A stretch of 64,000 nt of DNA from CAKVLS01 sp045651685 (GTDB lineage Bacteria; Bacillota; Clostridia; Christensenellales; UBA1242): NCBI GenBank assembly GCA_045651685.1, contig JAZRSV010000027.1, forward strand, positions 1-64,000, in the 5' to 3' direction. A program made the translations under genes and the position numbers. The notes under the pieces are model-generated. The model was given only the letters and a program-made list of their open reading frames with translations, did not search any database and was not told where the DNA came from. Below, in pieces: positions 16,372 to 26,071 of this stretch. Each line of letters starts with the position of its first letter. Position 1 is the first letter of the stretch.

Positions 16372-18930
16372 ATGGATAAACTTGTTATAATAGATGGCAA
16401 TAGTCTTATTAATCGTGCTTTTTACGCCTTGCCACTTTTGTCTAACAAAAATGGTGAGTATTCTAACGCCGTGTTTGGTTTTACTACAATGTTAATAAAA
16501 ACCATACAAGAGCACAACCCAACACATATAGTTGTAGCGTTTGACTATGGCAAACATACTTTTAGACACGATTTGTATGCAGACTATAAAGGTGGTCGCA
16601 AGTCAACCCCAGAAGAATTAAAAAGTCAATTTCCTATACTTAAGAGACTTTTGAAAGCTATGAATATTACTTTGTTTGAAAAAGAAAGCATTGAGGCAGA
16701 TGATATCATAGGTACTCTTGCCAAAAAGTTTAAGACTAAAACTATAATAGTGACTGGTGATAAAGATGCTTTGCAACTTATTGACGACACTACCGAAGTA
16801 TGGCTTACCAGAAAAGGTCTAAGCGAAGTTGCTACTATGAACAAACAAACATTGTTTGATGAGTATGGTTTGCAACCTTATCAAATAGTAGAGCTAAAAG
16901 CACTTATGGGTGATAGCTCTGACAATATACCTGGCGTAAAGGGTGTTGGCGAAAAGACTGCACTTTCTTTGCTTGAGCAATACCAAACTGTAGATAATAT
17001 CTATAAAAACATAAATGACATTAAGGGCAAATTGCAAGAAAAACTAATCGAAAACAAAGACATGGCATATTTGTCACATACACTTGCAACTATTAATACT
17101 CAAGTAGAGCTAAAGGCAGACTTGGATAGCTTTGTGTATGATTATCCTTTTAATCAAGAAGTTTTTGATATATTTAGCGAGTACAACTTTAACAGTTTGC
17201 TAAAGCGCCCAGAAATTTTTATAAAAGATTTTGCACAAGCTTCTAAAAAAGAAGTTGTAAAAAAAGAACTTGTAGAGATATCTACAATGCAAGAGCTAGA
17301 TGGTGTTTTAGGCAATATTTACAAAAGCAAAGAGTTTTATTTTGAGATAGATAACACTTTGTCATTTAGCTATGATGGCAAGACAGAATATATTGTTAAT
17401 TTTAACACAGACTTGCTTTCGGTTGGCTTGCAAGTAGAAGATATCTTGCAAAAGTTAAAACCAATTTTCGAAGACGAAACTATCAAAAAAGTAGTATATG
17501 ACAAAAAAGAACAAAAGCATATATTGCATAGATACGGTATAAACTTGTCAGGTGTTGAGTTTGACTGTATGCTTGCTTATTATCTAATAAGCACCGGCGA
17601 AAAGTCGCTAAACAAACAATCTTTACAAGTTAGTCTTGACCTTGACCCACAATATCGTAGCGCAAATATAAAAGAAGTGTCTATCGAGCTAAAACAACAA
17701 CTAAAAGATTGTGAGCTAAACAGACTATATGACGAAGTAGAATTTCCACTTATTGATGTTTTGTTTGATATGGAGATACTTGGCTTTAAGCTAGATACAA
17801 AAGTATTGGACGAATTGTCAAAGCAATACAAAGACGAGCTAGAGGTTGTGACTGCAAAAATACACGAACTAGCAGGGGTAGACTTTAATGTAAACAGTCC
17901 AAAACAACTAGCAAAAGTATTGTTTGAAGATCTTGGCCTAAAAGCATACAACAACAAAAAACAATCTACAAGCATTGAGATTTTAGAAGATATTTATGAC
18001 CAACATCCAATAGTGCCATTGCTTATCAGATACAGAAAAATACAAAAGTTAAGCGCAACTTATATCGAAGCAATGAAGCCGCTTTTGTCACAAGACGATA
18101 TTATACACACTGTGTTTAATCAAACAATAACAGCTACTGGTAGATTAAGCAGTTCAGAACCAAACTTGCAAAATATACCAACTCGTGATGAAGAGGGCAA
18201 AAACCTACGCAAGATGTTTGTACCATCTAGACCAGATGGCCTTTTGGTATCTGCAGACTATTCGCAAATAGAGTTAAGGTTGCTTGCTCATTTTAGCAAT
18301 GACCCTAACTTGATTAACGCATATATATATGAGCAAGATATTCATACGCAAACAGCAAGCGAAGTATTTGGTGTTAAAGTTGGCGATGTAACCCCAAAAA
18401 TGCGTAGAGATGCAAAAAAAGTAAACTTTGGTATAATATATGGCATAAGCGATTATGGCCTAGCGCAAGACATAGGTTGTAGTCGTAGTCAAGCTAAACA
18501 ATATATCGAAGTATATTTCGAAAGATTCCCTATGGTAAAGTCATATATGGATGGCAATGTTAACTTTGCTAAACAAAATGGATATATAACAACTCTTATG
18601 GGCCGCAGACGCAAAATTCCAGAACTTGCTTCTACCAACTACAATGTTAGACAGTTTGGCGAGCGAGCTAGTATGAATATGCCTTTGCAAGGTACTGCTA
18701 GTGATATTATAAAAATAGCAATGAATAGAGTTTATGCAGCGCTAAAGCAAAACAATTTAGAAAGCAAATTAATTTTACAAATACATGACGAACTTATCGT
18801 AGATTGCAAAAAAGAAGAAGTCACACAAGTTGTTAACATCTTAAGAGAAGAGATGGAGGGGGCAGTTAGACTGTCAGTTCCACTAAAAGTAGATGTTAAC
18901 ATGGGTAGCAACTGGTTTGACTGTAAATAG
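16372..18930 (+). CDS. polA: DNA polymerase I
   Basis: 852 aa. The N-terminal 5'-nuclease domain (about 1-290) has IDGNSLINRAFYA, EADDIIGT and GDSSDNIPGVKGVGEKTA. A middle domain (about 300-460) has the 3'-5' exonuclease fold but lacks the metal-binding carboxylate motifs (FEIDN where DTE is expected), so proofreading is probably lost, as in Bacillus Pol I. The polymerase domain (about 470-852) has SADYSQIELRLLAH, the O-helix region RRDAKKVNFGIIYG and QIHDELIVD. It fills gaps in repair and removes primers. I start it at 16372, where AGAGGGA gives proper spacing; an upstream in-frame TTG at 16342 lacks one. Confidence 0.96.
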   Translation: MDKLVIIDGNSLINRAFYALPLLSNKNGEYSNAVFGFTTMLIKTIQEHNPTHIVVAFDYGKHTFRHDLYADYKGGRKSTPEELKSQFPILKRLLKAMNITLFEKESIEADDIIGTLAKKFKTKTIIVTGDKDALQLIDDTTEVWLTRKGLSEVATMNKQTLFDEYGLQPYQIVELKALMGDSSDNIPGVKGVGEKTALSLLEQYQTVDNIYKNINDIKGKLQEKLIENKDMAYLSHTLATINTQVELKADLDSFVYDYPFNQEVFDIFSEYNFNSLLKRPEIFIKDFAQASKKEVVKKELVEISTMQELDGVLGNIYKSKEFYFEIDNTLSFSYDGKTEYIVNFNTDLLSVGLQVEDILQKLKPIFEDETIKKVVYDKKEQKHILHRYGINLSGVEFDCMLAYYLISTGEKSLNKQSLQVSLDLDPQYRSANIKEVSIELKQQLKDCELNRLYDEVEFPLIDVLFDMEILGFKLDTKVLDELSKQYKDELEVVTAKIHELAGVDFNVNSPKQLAKVLFEDLGLKAYNNKKQSTSIEILEDIYDQHPIVPLLIRYRKIQKLSATYIEAMKPLLSQDDIIHTVFNQTITATGRLSSSEPNLQNIPTRDEEGKNLRKMFVPSRPDGLLVSADYSQIELRLLAHFSNDPNLINAYIYEQDIHTQTASEVFGVKVGDVTPKMRRDAKKVNFGIIYGISDYGLAQDIGCSRSQAKQYIEVYFERFPMVKSYMDGNVNFAKQNGYITTLMGRRRKIPELASTNYNVRQFGERASMNMPLQGTASDIIKIAMNRVYAALKQNNLESKLILQIHDELIVDCKKEEVTQVVNILREEMEGAVRLSVPLKVDVNMGSNWFDCK

Positions 18931-18938
18931 CTATCATA

Positions 18939-18975
18939 ACAAACCTTACAAAAAAAAGTAAGGTTTGTTTTTTAT
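18939..18975 (+). terminator. intrinsic terminator after polA
   Basis: Stem ACAAACCTTAC pairs with GTAAGGTTTGT across an A-rich loop and is followed by a T-run. Confidence 0.8.
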
Positions 18976-19000
18976 TTTGTCAATATTTTATAAAAAATGT

Positions 19001-19029
19001 TTGAAACTAGGCTCAATATGTGGTATTAT
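19001..19029 (+). promoter_or_regulatory. promoter of lysS-degV
   Basis: TTGAAA (19001-19006), 17-bp spacer and TATTAT (19024-19029) with an upstream TGTGG. Confidence 0.65.
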
Positions 19030-19050
19030 ATTGGCAGGAGATTTTTTATT

Positions 19051-20535
19051 ATGGACACACAAAATAACATCAAGACAGAACAAGAATTATCACATGAGAT
19101 TGATATTCGTAAAAACAAAATCGCAACCCTAAAAGAACAAGGTAAGATACCTTATGTAGAAAAGTTTGATCGTACACACACTATCGAAGATGCGCGTACT
19201 TTGCCAGAAGGTTCAAAAGTAAGCGTTTGTGGTCGTATGACTTTTAGAAGAATAATGGGTAAATTGAGTTTTTGCGTTATAGAAGATATAAAAGCAAAAA
19301 TCCAAATCAGTGTTGGTCGCAACGAAGTTGACGAAGAAGCATATACTTTTTATAAGAGCATGATTGATATTGGCGACTTTATCGGCGTGACCGGTGAATT
19401 GTATGTGACACATACTGGCGAAATCACAGTAAGAACTCATAGCTTGCAATTATTGTCAAAAGCTATGTTGCCATTGCCAGAAAAATTCCACGGTTTGTCA
19501 AATATCGAACAACGCTATCGCGAAAGATATATGGACCTAGTTAGCAACGAAGAAAGCCGCAAAGTTTTCTTAAAGCGTAGCAAACTATTATCATACATCC
19601 GTAAATTTTTGGGCGAAAATGGTTTTATCGAAGTAGAAACACCAATTCTTCAAAGTGCAGTTTGTGGTGCTAGTGCAAAACCATTTATGACACATCACAA
19701 CGCTCTAGACAAACAATGCAATCTTCGTATCGCTCCAGAAGTATACCTAAAGCAAGTTATTGCTGGTGGCTTTGATAGAGTTTTTGAAGTTGCAAAATGT
19801 TTTAGAAACGAAGGTATGGATCCAAGCCACTTGCAAGAGTTTACTATGGTTGAGTGGTATGCAAGCTACTGGAACTTTGAAGATAATATCAAATTCTTTA
19901 CAGAGTTTATCCGTGGTGCAATGATGGAGGTTAACGGTAGCTTAAAGCTAACTGTTGGTGATAAAGAACTAGACTTCTCAAAAGAATTTACTCGTATTAA
20001 TTATACCGAAGAAGTTAATAAAATTTTGGGTCTAAATGTTTTGGATTATACAGATGTAAAAGAATTCAAAAAGGCAGTAGTAGCTACTGGTCTATTTGAC
20101 GAAGATGAGTTTAACCAATGCAAAACTGTTGGTGGTATTATTGATATCGTTTACAAGCGCAAAATTAGACAACACATTGTAGAACCAACTGTACTATACA
20201 ACTATCCTGCATGTCTTGTTCCTCTTGCAAGAAGAAATGACAAAGACGATAGACTTATTGATATGTTCCAAGTTTTGGTATGTGGTGATGAAATTTGTAA
20301 AGCATATTCAGAGCTTGTTGACCCAGTTGTTCAAAGAGAAGCATTAGAGATTCAAGCAAGAGCAAAACTTGACGGTGATGACGAAGCTATGGACCTAGAC
20401 GAAGACTTCTTGCTAGCAATGGAGCATGGTATGCCACCTATCTCTGGTTTGGGCTTTGGTGTAGACAGACTTATGGTATTGTTAACTGGTCAACCATCAA
20501 TTAGAGATGTAGTATTATTCCCAATGATGAAATAA
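19051..20535 (+). CDS. lysS: lysyl-tRNA synthetase, class II
   Basis: 494 aa from the ATG at 19051, which follows AGGAG by 10 nt; an upstream in-frame start at 18997 overlaps the promoter and is rejected. An N-terminal OB-fold anticodon-binding domain (about 35-140) precedes the class II core: motif 1 around RYRERYMDLV and FIEVETPIL, motif 2 FRNEGMDPSHLQEFTMVEWY, motif 3 GLGFGVDRLMVLL. The C-terminal AYSELVDP and DEDFLLAMEHGMPP signatures are specific to LysRS. It charges tRNA-Lys with lysine in the cytoplasm. It shares a transcript with the DegV-family gene 26 nt downstream. Confidence 0.96.
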   Translation: MDTQNNIKTEQELSHEIDIRKNKIATLKEQGKIPYVEKFDRTHTIEDARTLPEGSKVSVCGRMTFRRIMGKLSFCVIEDIKAKIQISVGRNEVDEEAYTFYKSMIDIGDFIGVTGELYVTHTGEITVRTHSLQLLSKAMLPLPEKFHGLSNIEQRYRERYMDLVSNEESRKVFLKRSKLLSYIRKFLGENGFIEVETPILQSAVCGASAKPFMTHHNALDKQCNLRIAPEVYLKQVIAGGFDRVFEVAKCFRNEGMDPSHLQEFTMVEWYASYWNFEDNIKFFTEFIRGAMMEVNGSLKLTVGDKELDFSKEFTRINYTEEVNKILGLNVLDYTDVKEFKKAVVATGLFDEDEFNQCKTVGGIIDIVYKRKIRQHIVEPTVLYNYPACLVPLARRNDKDDRLIDMFQVLVCGDEICKAYSELVDPVVQREALEIQARAKLDGDDEAMDLDEDFLLAMEHGMPPISGLGFGVDRLMVLLTGQPSIRDVVLFPMMK

Positions 20536-20561
20536 TAAATAATAAAAACAAGGAGGTCAGT

Positions 20562-21425
20562 ATGGGCACAATTATATGTGATAGCGCATGTGACTTGTGG
20601 ATAGATCAAATAAAAGATCTTGATGTGCATGTGATAGATTATGATTGTAAGTTAGACGGCAAAAAAATCAAAAAGATGACTAAGCCAGAAGATTATGACA
20701 TATACTATCAATCAATGCGTGATGGAAAAATTGCTACAGTACAACCTATAGCAAAAGCTACTCTAAAAAGTTATTTAGAAGAGTTTTTGGCAAAGGGACA
20801 AGATGTATTGTTTATTCACTCTTCAAGTGCTCTTACTACTTCGTTTGATGTTCTTGAAGAAGTAAAACAAGAACTTGCTTTAGCTTACCCAGACAATCAT
20901 TTGTACACATACAACACATTGCAAATATCAATGGGTGCAGGCATAATGGTATATCATGCCGCAAAGCTAAATAACAAAAATATGCCATTGCCACAAATAA
21001 TAAAAAAATTGGACAGCCTAAAATCACACATAGCTTGCTACTTTTGTGTAAGCAAACTAGACTCTCTAAAAAGGGCAGAGAAGGTTGCCAAAATTGTAAA
21101 TGTAAGTGGTAGCATGCTTGGTGTAAAACCTATACTAAAGTGTGACTCTAGAGGTAAAATTAGTAAGGTAGATACAACCAAAGGTAAAACAGGCATTATC
21201 AAAAAACTTGTTAGTTATCTAACACAACTAGGAGACAATGTTGGAGACTTTCCTATAGTTATTATGCATGCCTCTTGCGAAGAAGAAGCAAAAGCATTAA
21301 AAGAAGCTGTTGTAAAAGTTGTTGGTGACTATAGCAATGTTTGGATACAACCTATAGGCACAGCTGTTGGTAGCAATGCAGGACCTGACACATTAGCTCT
21401 TGTATTTAGAGCAAAACATAGATAA
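20562..21425 (+). CDS. DegV family fatty-acid-binding protein
   Basis: 287 aa. The N-terminal IICDSACDL corresponds to the DegV opening (IxxDSxxDL). HSSSALTTSF supplies the Ser/Thr loop and the C-terminal lobe has HASCEEEA and the final GTAVGSNAGPDTLAL, close to the family's GxHxGPG-like end. DegV proteins bind a fatty-acid carboxylate and, as FakB, present it to the kinase FakA for phosphorylation; no fakA is nearby, so that role is inferred. Consensus RBS AAGGAGGT. It is second in the lysS operon, followed by a terminator. Confidence 0.88.
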   Translation: MGTIICDSACDLWIDQIKDLDVHVIDYDCKLDGKKIKKMTKPEDYDIYYQSMRDGKIATVQPIAKATLKSYLEEFLAKGQDVLFIHSSSALTTSFDVLEEVKQELALAYPDNHLYTYNTLQISMGAGIMVYHAAKLNNKNMPLPQIIKKLDSLKSHIACYFCVSKLDSLKRAEKVAKIVNVSGSMLGVKPILKCDSRGKISKVDTTKGKTGIIKKLVSYLTQLGDNVGDFPIVIMHASCEEEAKALKEAVVKVVGDYSNVWIQPIGTAVGSNAGPDTLALVFRAKHR

Positions 21426-21433
21426 AATAATAA

Positions 21434-21460
21434 AAAACCGACTTAAAGGTCGGTTTTTTT
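21434..21460 (+). terminator. intrinsic terminator after the DegV-family gene
   Basis: Stem AAAACCGAC pairs with GTCGGTTTT and is followed by further T residues. Confidence 0.82.
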
Positions 21461-21658
21461 GTTGCTGCATTGATAAACATTATTAAGTTGCAAAAACACC
21501 TAAAAATGCCATTTTGGCAAATAAAACCAAATAGTCGGCGGTGTATTTTATATGCGAATATATGGTCGAAGGTGCTATTTTGATAAAATTTGACTGTTTG
21601 CAAAATTTTAATTAAGTTGTATAGGATAATTATTTTTACCCGACCGCCTGGTCTAAAA

Positions 21659-22891
21659 TTAGTCCAAATAAGTGTCAAAAACATCTTGCCTTATGATGTT
21701 TTTGTTATTAAAAAGTATGCCTCTTCTTATAGTGGCATAACCATATTTGTCTCTAATTTTGTCAATGCCAATATCTTGATTTTTTATCTTTTCGCTCTTT
21801 TTGTTGTCGCAAAACAGAGTTAGTTGCTCACTATAATCGCCATCAACTAGAGTACTTACTGATATTCTTAAGGCTCTTATCTTTGTTTGCCTGCTGCCAA
21901 AGTCCCAATTTTTGTTAAGTAGGGCAATGCACTCTTTGGCGATTTCGCTAGCGTTATTTATAGGATTGTTAATTGTTTTGCTATGGTTGGTAGTCTTGAG
22001 CAAATTATCTTTGATATCAAGTGTGACACAAAGGCCTGCTAGGTGATGTTCGCGAAGTCTATGGCTGACATTTTCGGCTAGGTAATATATCAGTTGAGTT
22101 GCTTGTTCATATGTGTCTATGTCTTGAGTTGCAGTGAGACCATTGCCGATACTTTTTATTGCTCGTAGATTATTGTAGTCACTTACTGTTGTATCGTCTT
22201 TGCCTTGTGCGATATCCAAGAGTTGCTTGCCGCCTATCCCAAAAAAATGAGTTAATGTTTTTTCGTCAGCGTTTGCCAAATCTTTTACTGTCTTTATGTT
22301 GAGCATGTGTAGTTGTTTTAGTCTGCTCTTGCCAACAAACATAAGAGACTCTACTGGCAAAGGGTAAACAATACTCTTATAATTTTCTTTGCTGATAACT
22401 GTTGTGGCGTCTGGCTTTTTTAAGTCGCTGCCAAGTTTTGCAAACATCTTGCAAAAGCTAACCCCTACAGATATAGTAAGGCCGATTTCTCTTTTTATGT
22501 CTTCTCGTATTTTGTCTGCTATTTCTTTGCCGTTGCCAAATAGCTTTGTACTTGCTGTGACATCAAGCCAACATTCGTCTAGGCCAAAAGGCTCTACAAA
22601 GTTAGTGTATCTCAAATAAATTTCTCTTACTCTTTTTGAGATAATGGCATACTCGTCATGGTGGGGTGCAACGCACACAAGATCTGGACATTTTTGTTTG
22701 GCCTTCCAGATAACTTCGCCTGTTTGTACGCCATGCTTTTTTGCTATCATGTTTTTTGCAAGTATAATTCCCGTGCGATTTTTTGGATTGCCAGCTACAG
22801 CGACAGGTTTGTTATGCAACTCTGGATTTTTCAAACATTCTACCGAGGCATAAAAATTATTAAGATCACAGTGTAATATTATTTTGTCCAT
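21659..22891 (-). CDS. dinB: DNA polymerase IV, Y family
   Basis: 410 aa. It has the catalytic Asp motif HCDLNNFYASVE with the adjacent steric-gate Tyr, PLGLDE-like FGLDECWLDVT with the second acidic pair, a thumb helix-hairpin-helix (HFFGIGGKQLLDIA) and a little-finger domain. A beta-clamp-binding motif QLTLF occurs near residue 370. The enzyme copies past damaged bases without proofreading. A LexA/DinR-like box (GAAC-ATAT-GTTT) lies 35-46 bp upstream of the start, indicating SOS control. It is monocistronic; about 200 bp downstream of it, toward the DegV-family gene, hold no gene. Confidence 0.93.
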   Translation of the reverse strand: MDKIILHCDLNNFYASVECLKNPELHNKPVAVAGNPKNRTGIILAKNMIAKKHGVQTGEVIWKAKQKCPDLVCVAPHHDEYAIISKRVREIYLRYTNFVEPFGLDECWLDVTASTKLFGNGKEIADKIREDIKREIGLTISVGVSFCKMFAKLGSDLKKPDATTVISKENYKSIVYPLPVESLMFVGKSRLKQLHMLNIKTVKDLANADEKTLTHFFGIGGKQLLDIAQGKDDTTVSDYNNLRAIKSIGNGLTATQDIDTYEQATQLIYYLAENVSHRLREHHLAGLCVTLDIKDNLLKTTNHSKTINNPINNASEIAKECIALLNKNWDFGSRQTKIRALRISVSTLVDGDYSEQLTLFCDNKKSEKIKNQDIGIDKIRDKYGYATIRRGILFNNKNIIRQDVFDTYLD

Positions 22892-22925
22892 ACTTTACCT
22901 TAAACCCTAATAAGTGTAGTGTATA

Positions 22926-22937
22926 AAACATATGTTC
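22926..22937. promoter_or_regulatory. LexA/DinR-like SOS box upstream of dinB
   Basis: Read on the minus strand this is GAACATATGTTT, matching the Gram-positive CGAAC-N4-GTTYC consensus in its GAAC-N4-GTT core. Its position relative to dinB supports function. Confidence 0.65.
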
Positions 22938-23007
22938 TATAAACTTATTATAAAACTATATAAGATATTTTGCAAGCAAAGTTGCAAAAAAAGTTGTTAA
23001 AATTTGT

Positions 23008-23037
23008 TTGACTGTAAATAATATTTGATGCTACAAT
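23008..23037 (+). promoter_or_regulatory. promoter of ctsR-clpC
   Basis: TTGACT (23008-23013), 18-bp spacer and TACAAT (23032-23037). Confidence 0.7.
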
Positions 23038-23043
23038 AATAAA

Positions 23044-23060
23044 GGTCAAAGAAAGTCAAA
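23044..23060 (+). promoter_or_regulatory. CtsR operator (heptad direct repeat)
   Basis: GGTCAAA-GAA-AGTCAAA matches the CtsR consensus of two (A/G)GTCAAA heptads separated by 3 nt. It overlaps the expected transcription start and lies 22 bp before ctsR, indicating autorepression relieved by heat. Confidence 0.92.
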
Positions 23061-23082
23061 CTTTCAATGCCAAAAGGATATT

Positions 23083-23538
23083 ATGCAAAACATTAGTGAT
23101 ATTATAGAAGAATTTATACTATCTACTATGGGAGAGGACACCTCCCTTGATTTGTCACGCAACGAACTTGCCCAATTTTTTAATTGTGCACCGAGTCAGA
23201 TTAACTATGTATTGCAAACAAGGTTTAATCTTAACCGTGGTTTTGTAGTGCAGAGTCAAAGAGGTGGTGGTGGCTATATCAAAGTATACAAGATAGTAGA
23301 TTTTGACGATAGTTATATAAAACAAATAATTGATACAAAATTAGACAAACCAATTAGCTTCAAAGATGCTATGTTTATATTAGAAGACTTGCTTGATAAA
23401 GATTTTATTTCGACCGAGCAGGTCAATGTGATAGGTTATGCCATTAGTCCAAAAGCTTTGAGCATGCCTGTTAAGTTAGAAGATAATTTGAGAAGCACCA
23501 TTTTGAAAAATATTTTGGTAAATATTATGAAGGTTTAG
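23083..23538 (+). CDS. ctsR: CtsR, class III heat-shock repressor
   Basis: 151 aa. The N-terminal winged helix-turn-helix reads DLSRNELAQFFNCAPSQINYVLQTRF and is followed by the Gly-rich wing RGGGGYI typical of CtsR; the C-terminal dimerisation domain completes the usual length. CtsR represses clp genes and is inactivated by heat. A consensus operator lies in its own promoter. clpC follows 17 nt downstream, but the adaptor and arginine-kinase genes mcsA and mcsB that usually sit between them are absent. RBS is weak (AAAAGGA). Confidence 0.95.
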   Translation: MQNISDIIEEFILSTMGEDTSLDLSRNELAQFFNCAPSQINYVLQTRFNLNRGFVVQSQRGGGGYIKVYKIVDFDDSYIKQIIDTKLDKPISFKDAMFILEDLLDKDFISTEQVNVIGYAISPKALSMPVKLEDNLRSTILKNILVNIMKV

Positions 23539-23555
23539 TAAAAGGGGTTTTTGAT

Positions 23556-26009
23556 ATGAACGAAATTAAATATACCGAAAGTACTAACAAGATAATACAA
23601 CACGCACAAGAAATTGCTGGCAAATTGGGCACAAACTTTATTGATAGCGAGCATGTTTTGTATGGTATGCTTTGTGTGCAAACAAGTCTTGCATGCAAAA
23701 TACTAAAAGAGAGCAATGTAAGCAAAGAAAGGTTGTATTCTTTGTTTTTGCAAAATATCAATGATTACTCTATGTATTCTAACAAATTTGAGTTGTCACC
23801 AGGTACAAAAAATATTTTGGTAAATGCTTTTGGCATGGCGAGCGAACTAAAGCACAACTTTGTTAGCGCAGAGCATGTTTTGCTTGCTATGTTGTGGGAC
23901 GAAAAATGTTATGCAACACGCATATTGAGCGGATACTTTAGAGTAGATGTTGGAGCTTTGAGAAACAATCTAACAGACAAACTAGAAAATATCAACTTCG
24001 AAGATACCTCTTACGAAGATGTTGCCAATGGCTCGCAAGAAAAGAGCACTTTGCCAGAGAGCTTGCTAGAGATGGGTTATGATATAACACTAAAGGCGCG
24101 CCAAGGCAAAATGGATCCAATCATAGGTAGAGACGAAGAGACCGAGAGAATTATAGAAATACTTTGCCGTAAGACCAAAAATAACCCAATACTTATTGGT
24201 GAAGCGGGTGTTGGTAAAACTGCAGTTGTTGAGGGCCTTGCCCAAGCAATAGCAAAAGACCGTGTACCACAAGTATTAAGGGGTAAAACAATTTATTCGC
24301 TAGACGTTGGTTCGCTTATGGCTGGTACAAAATATCGTGGCGAATTAGAAAAACGACTAAAAGAAGCAATTGAGACAATTATAGAAAATAAAAATATAAT
24401 TGTGTTTATAGACGAGATACACACGCTAGCGCAAGCAGGTGGTGAAAAGGGTGATGTTAACCCTTCTGACATGTTAAAGCCATATCTTGCTAGAGGCGAG
24501 TTGCAAACAATTGGGGCAACAACTACTGAAGAGTACCGTAAGTTTATCGAAAAAGACAAAGCACTTGAGCGCCGTTTTCAACCGGTAATTATCAATCCAC
24601 CTTCGGTAGATGATACTATACAAATACTTCGTGGGCTAAAAGATAGCTACGAAGCTTTCCATAAAGTAAAAATAACAGATGAAGCGATTGTTGCTGCTGC
24701 CAAGTTGTCTGATAGATATATTATGGATCGTAGTTTGCCAGACAAAGCAATTGACCTTATTGATGAGGCAAGTAGCAAAGCTCGTGTAAGTGGTAGCATA
24801 GTGCCTGCATCTTTGAGTGAAAAATACCACTTGTTTGAACAAGTACATCGCAACTATCAAGAAGCAGCTATTCAACACAACACCGAGAGACAAAACAAAC
24901 TTAGTATAGAACTAACTAGACTAAATAAAGAAATAGAAGAAGAGAAAAAACAACACAACTTATCAAAACCGCAAAACGAACCTTCTATCGGTGAAAACGA
25001 AATTGCACAAGTTATAGCAAAGTGGACAGGTATACCTGTGACCAAAATCACCGAAACAGAAAAAGAAAAGTTAATTAGACTAGAAGAAATTTTGCACAAG
25101 AGAGTTATTGGTCAAAACGAAGCTGTCACCGCTGTTAGCAAGGCGATAAGACGCTCTAGAGTGGGTCTTCATGATGGCAAGCGTCCAATAGGTTCTTTCT
25201 TGTTCTTGGGCCAAACAGGTGTAGGTAAGACAGAATTATGCAAAGCTGTTGCCGAAGCTATGTTTGATGACGAAAACAATATTATTCGTATAGATATGAG
25301 TGAGTTTATGGAGAGTCACTCTGTAGCAAAATTGATTGGTGCGCCTCCAGGATATGTGGGACATGATGACGGCGGACAACTAACAGAACAAGTAAGACGC
25401 AAGCCATATTCGGTTGTATTGTTTGATGAGATAGAAAAAGCACATCCAGATGTATTTAATATACTTTTGCAAGTGCTAGATGATGGTAGATTGACCGATA
25501 GTCAAGGCAGAACTGTTAACTTCAAAAACACCATCATTATTATGACAAGCAACTGCGGTATAAGTGAGCTTATGGTAAAATCATCACTAGGCTTTGGTGG
25601 TACTATCAATCAAGAAGCGCCAGACTATGCACAAATGAAAGAAGTAGTTATGTCTGCTGTAAGACGCAAGTTTAAGCCAGAGTTTCTAAATCGTATAGAT
25701 GTTATTACAGTATTCCATAGCTTGACCAAGGTAGAATTAGCGCAAATAGCCAAAATTATGTTGAGCAATCTTAACAAGCGCTTAAAAGACAAAGGTGTAG
25801 AATTAAGATTTAGCGATACTGCCTTAGAATATATAGTAAATAGAGGCACAAGCAGCGAATATGGTGCAAGACCTCTTAAGAGATTGATACAACAAGAGAT
25901 AGAAGATCCTTTGGCAGATGCTTTGCTTGCAGGTGAGTTAACTAATCCAATAATTTTGGTAGATAGTGATACTAAAGAAATATTTTTTGACAATCAAATA
26001 GACCAATAA
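23556..26009 (+). CDS. clpC: ClpC AAA+ unfoldase
   Basis: 817 aa. The double Clp-N repeat (about 1-145) is followed by AAA-1 with GEAGVGKT (near 216) and VFIDEIHTL, a short coiled-coil middle domain (about 410-470) and AAA-2 with GQTGVGKT (near 551) and VLFDEIEKAHPDV. SLGFGG after AAA-2 is the likely ClpP-docking loop. With ClpP it degrades misfolded proteins in the cytoplasm. RBS AAAAGGGG. It is cotranscribed with ctsR, hence under CtsR control. Without McsB, targeting by arginine phosphorylation would need a gene elsewhere. Confidence 0.95.
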   Translation: MNEIKYTESTNKIIQHAQEIAGKLGTNFIDSEHVLYGMLCVQTSLACKILKESNVSKERLYSLFLQNINDYSMYSNKFELSPGTKNILVNAFGMASELKHNFVSAEHVLLAMLWDEKCYATRILSGYFRVDVGALRNNLTDKLENINFEDTSYEDVANGSQEKSTLPESLLEMGYDITLKARQGKMDPIIGRDEETERIIEILCRKTKNNPILIGEAGVGKTAVVEGLAQAIAKDRVPQVLRGKTIYSLDVGSLMAGTKYRGELEKRLKEAIETIIENKNIIVFIDEIHTLAQAGGEKGDVNPSDMLKPYLARGELQTIGATTTEEYRKFIEKDKALERRFQPVIINPPSVDDTIQILRGLKDSYEAFHKVKITDEAIVAAAKLSDRYIMDRSLPDKAIDLIDEASSKARVSGSIVPASLSEKYHLFEQVHRNYQEAAIQHNTERQNKLSIELTRLNKEIEEEKKQHNLSKPQNEPSIGENEIAQVIAKWTGIPVTKITETEKEKLIRLEEILHKRVIGQNEAVTAVSKAIRRSRVGLHDGKRPIGSFLFLGQTGVGKTELCKAVAEAMFDDENNIIRIDMSEFMESHSVAKLIGAPPGYVGHDDGGQLTEQVRRKPYSVVLFDEIEKAHPDVFNILLQVLDDGRLTDSQGRTVNFKNTIIIMTSNCGISELMVKSSLGFGGTINQEAPDYAQMKEVVMSAVRRKFKPEFLNRIDVITVFHSLTKVELAQIAKIMLSNLNKRLKDKGVELRFSDTALEYIVNRGTSSEYGARPLKRLIQQEIEDPLADALLAGELTNPIILVDSDTKEIFFDNQIDQ

Positions 26010-26013
26010 TGTT

Positions 26014-26042
26014 TGCTTAAAAAACATGTTTTTGGTATAATA
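26014..26042 (+). promoter_or_regulatory. promoter of hpf
   Basis: TTGCTT (26014-26019), 17-bp spacer and TATATA (26037-26042), with TGG upstream of the -10. Confidence 0.5.
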
Positions 26043-26071
26043 AAGTAAGTCCAAATAGGGAGGGATATATT

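Noticed and set aside
21406..21823. Two frames across the DegV-dinB gap
   Set aside because: They cross a terminator and the end of dinB, have no RBS and no recognisable sequence; I treat 21461-21658 as empty.
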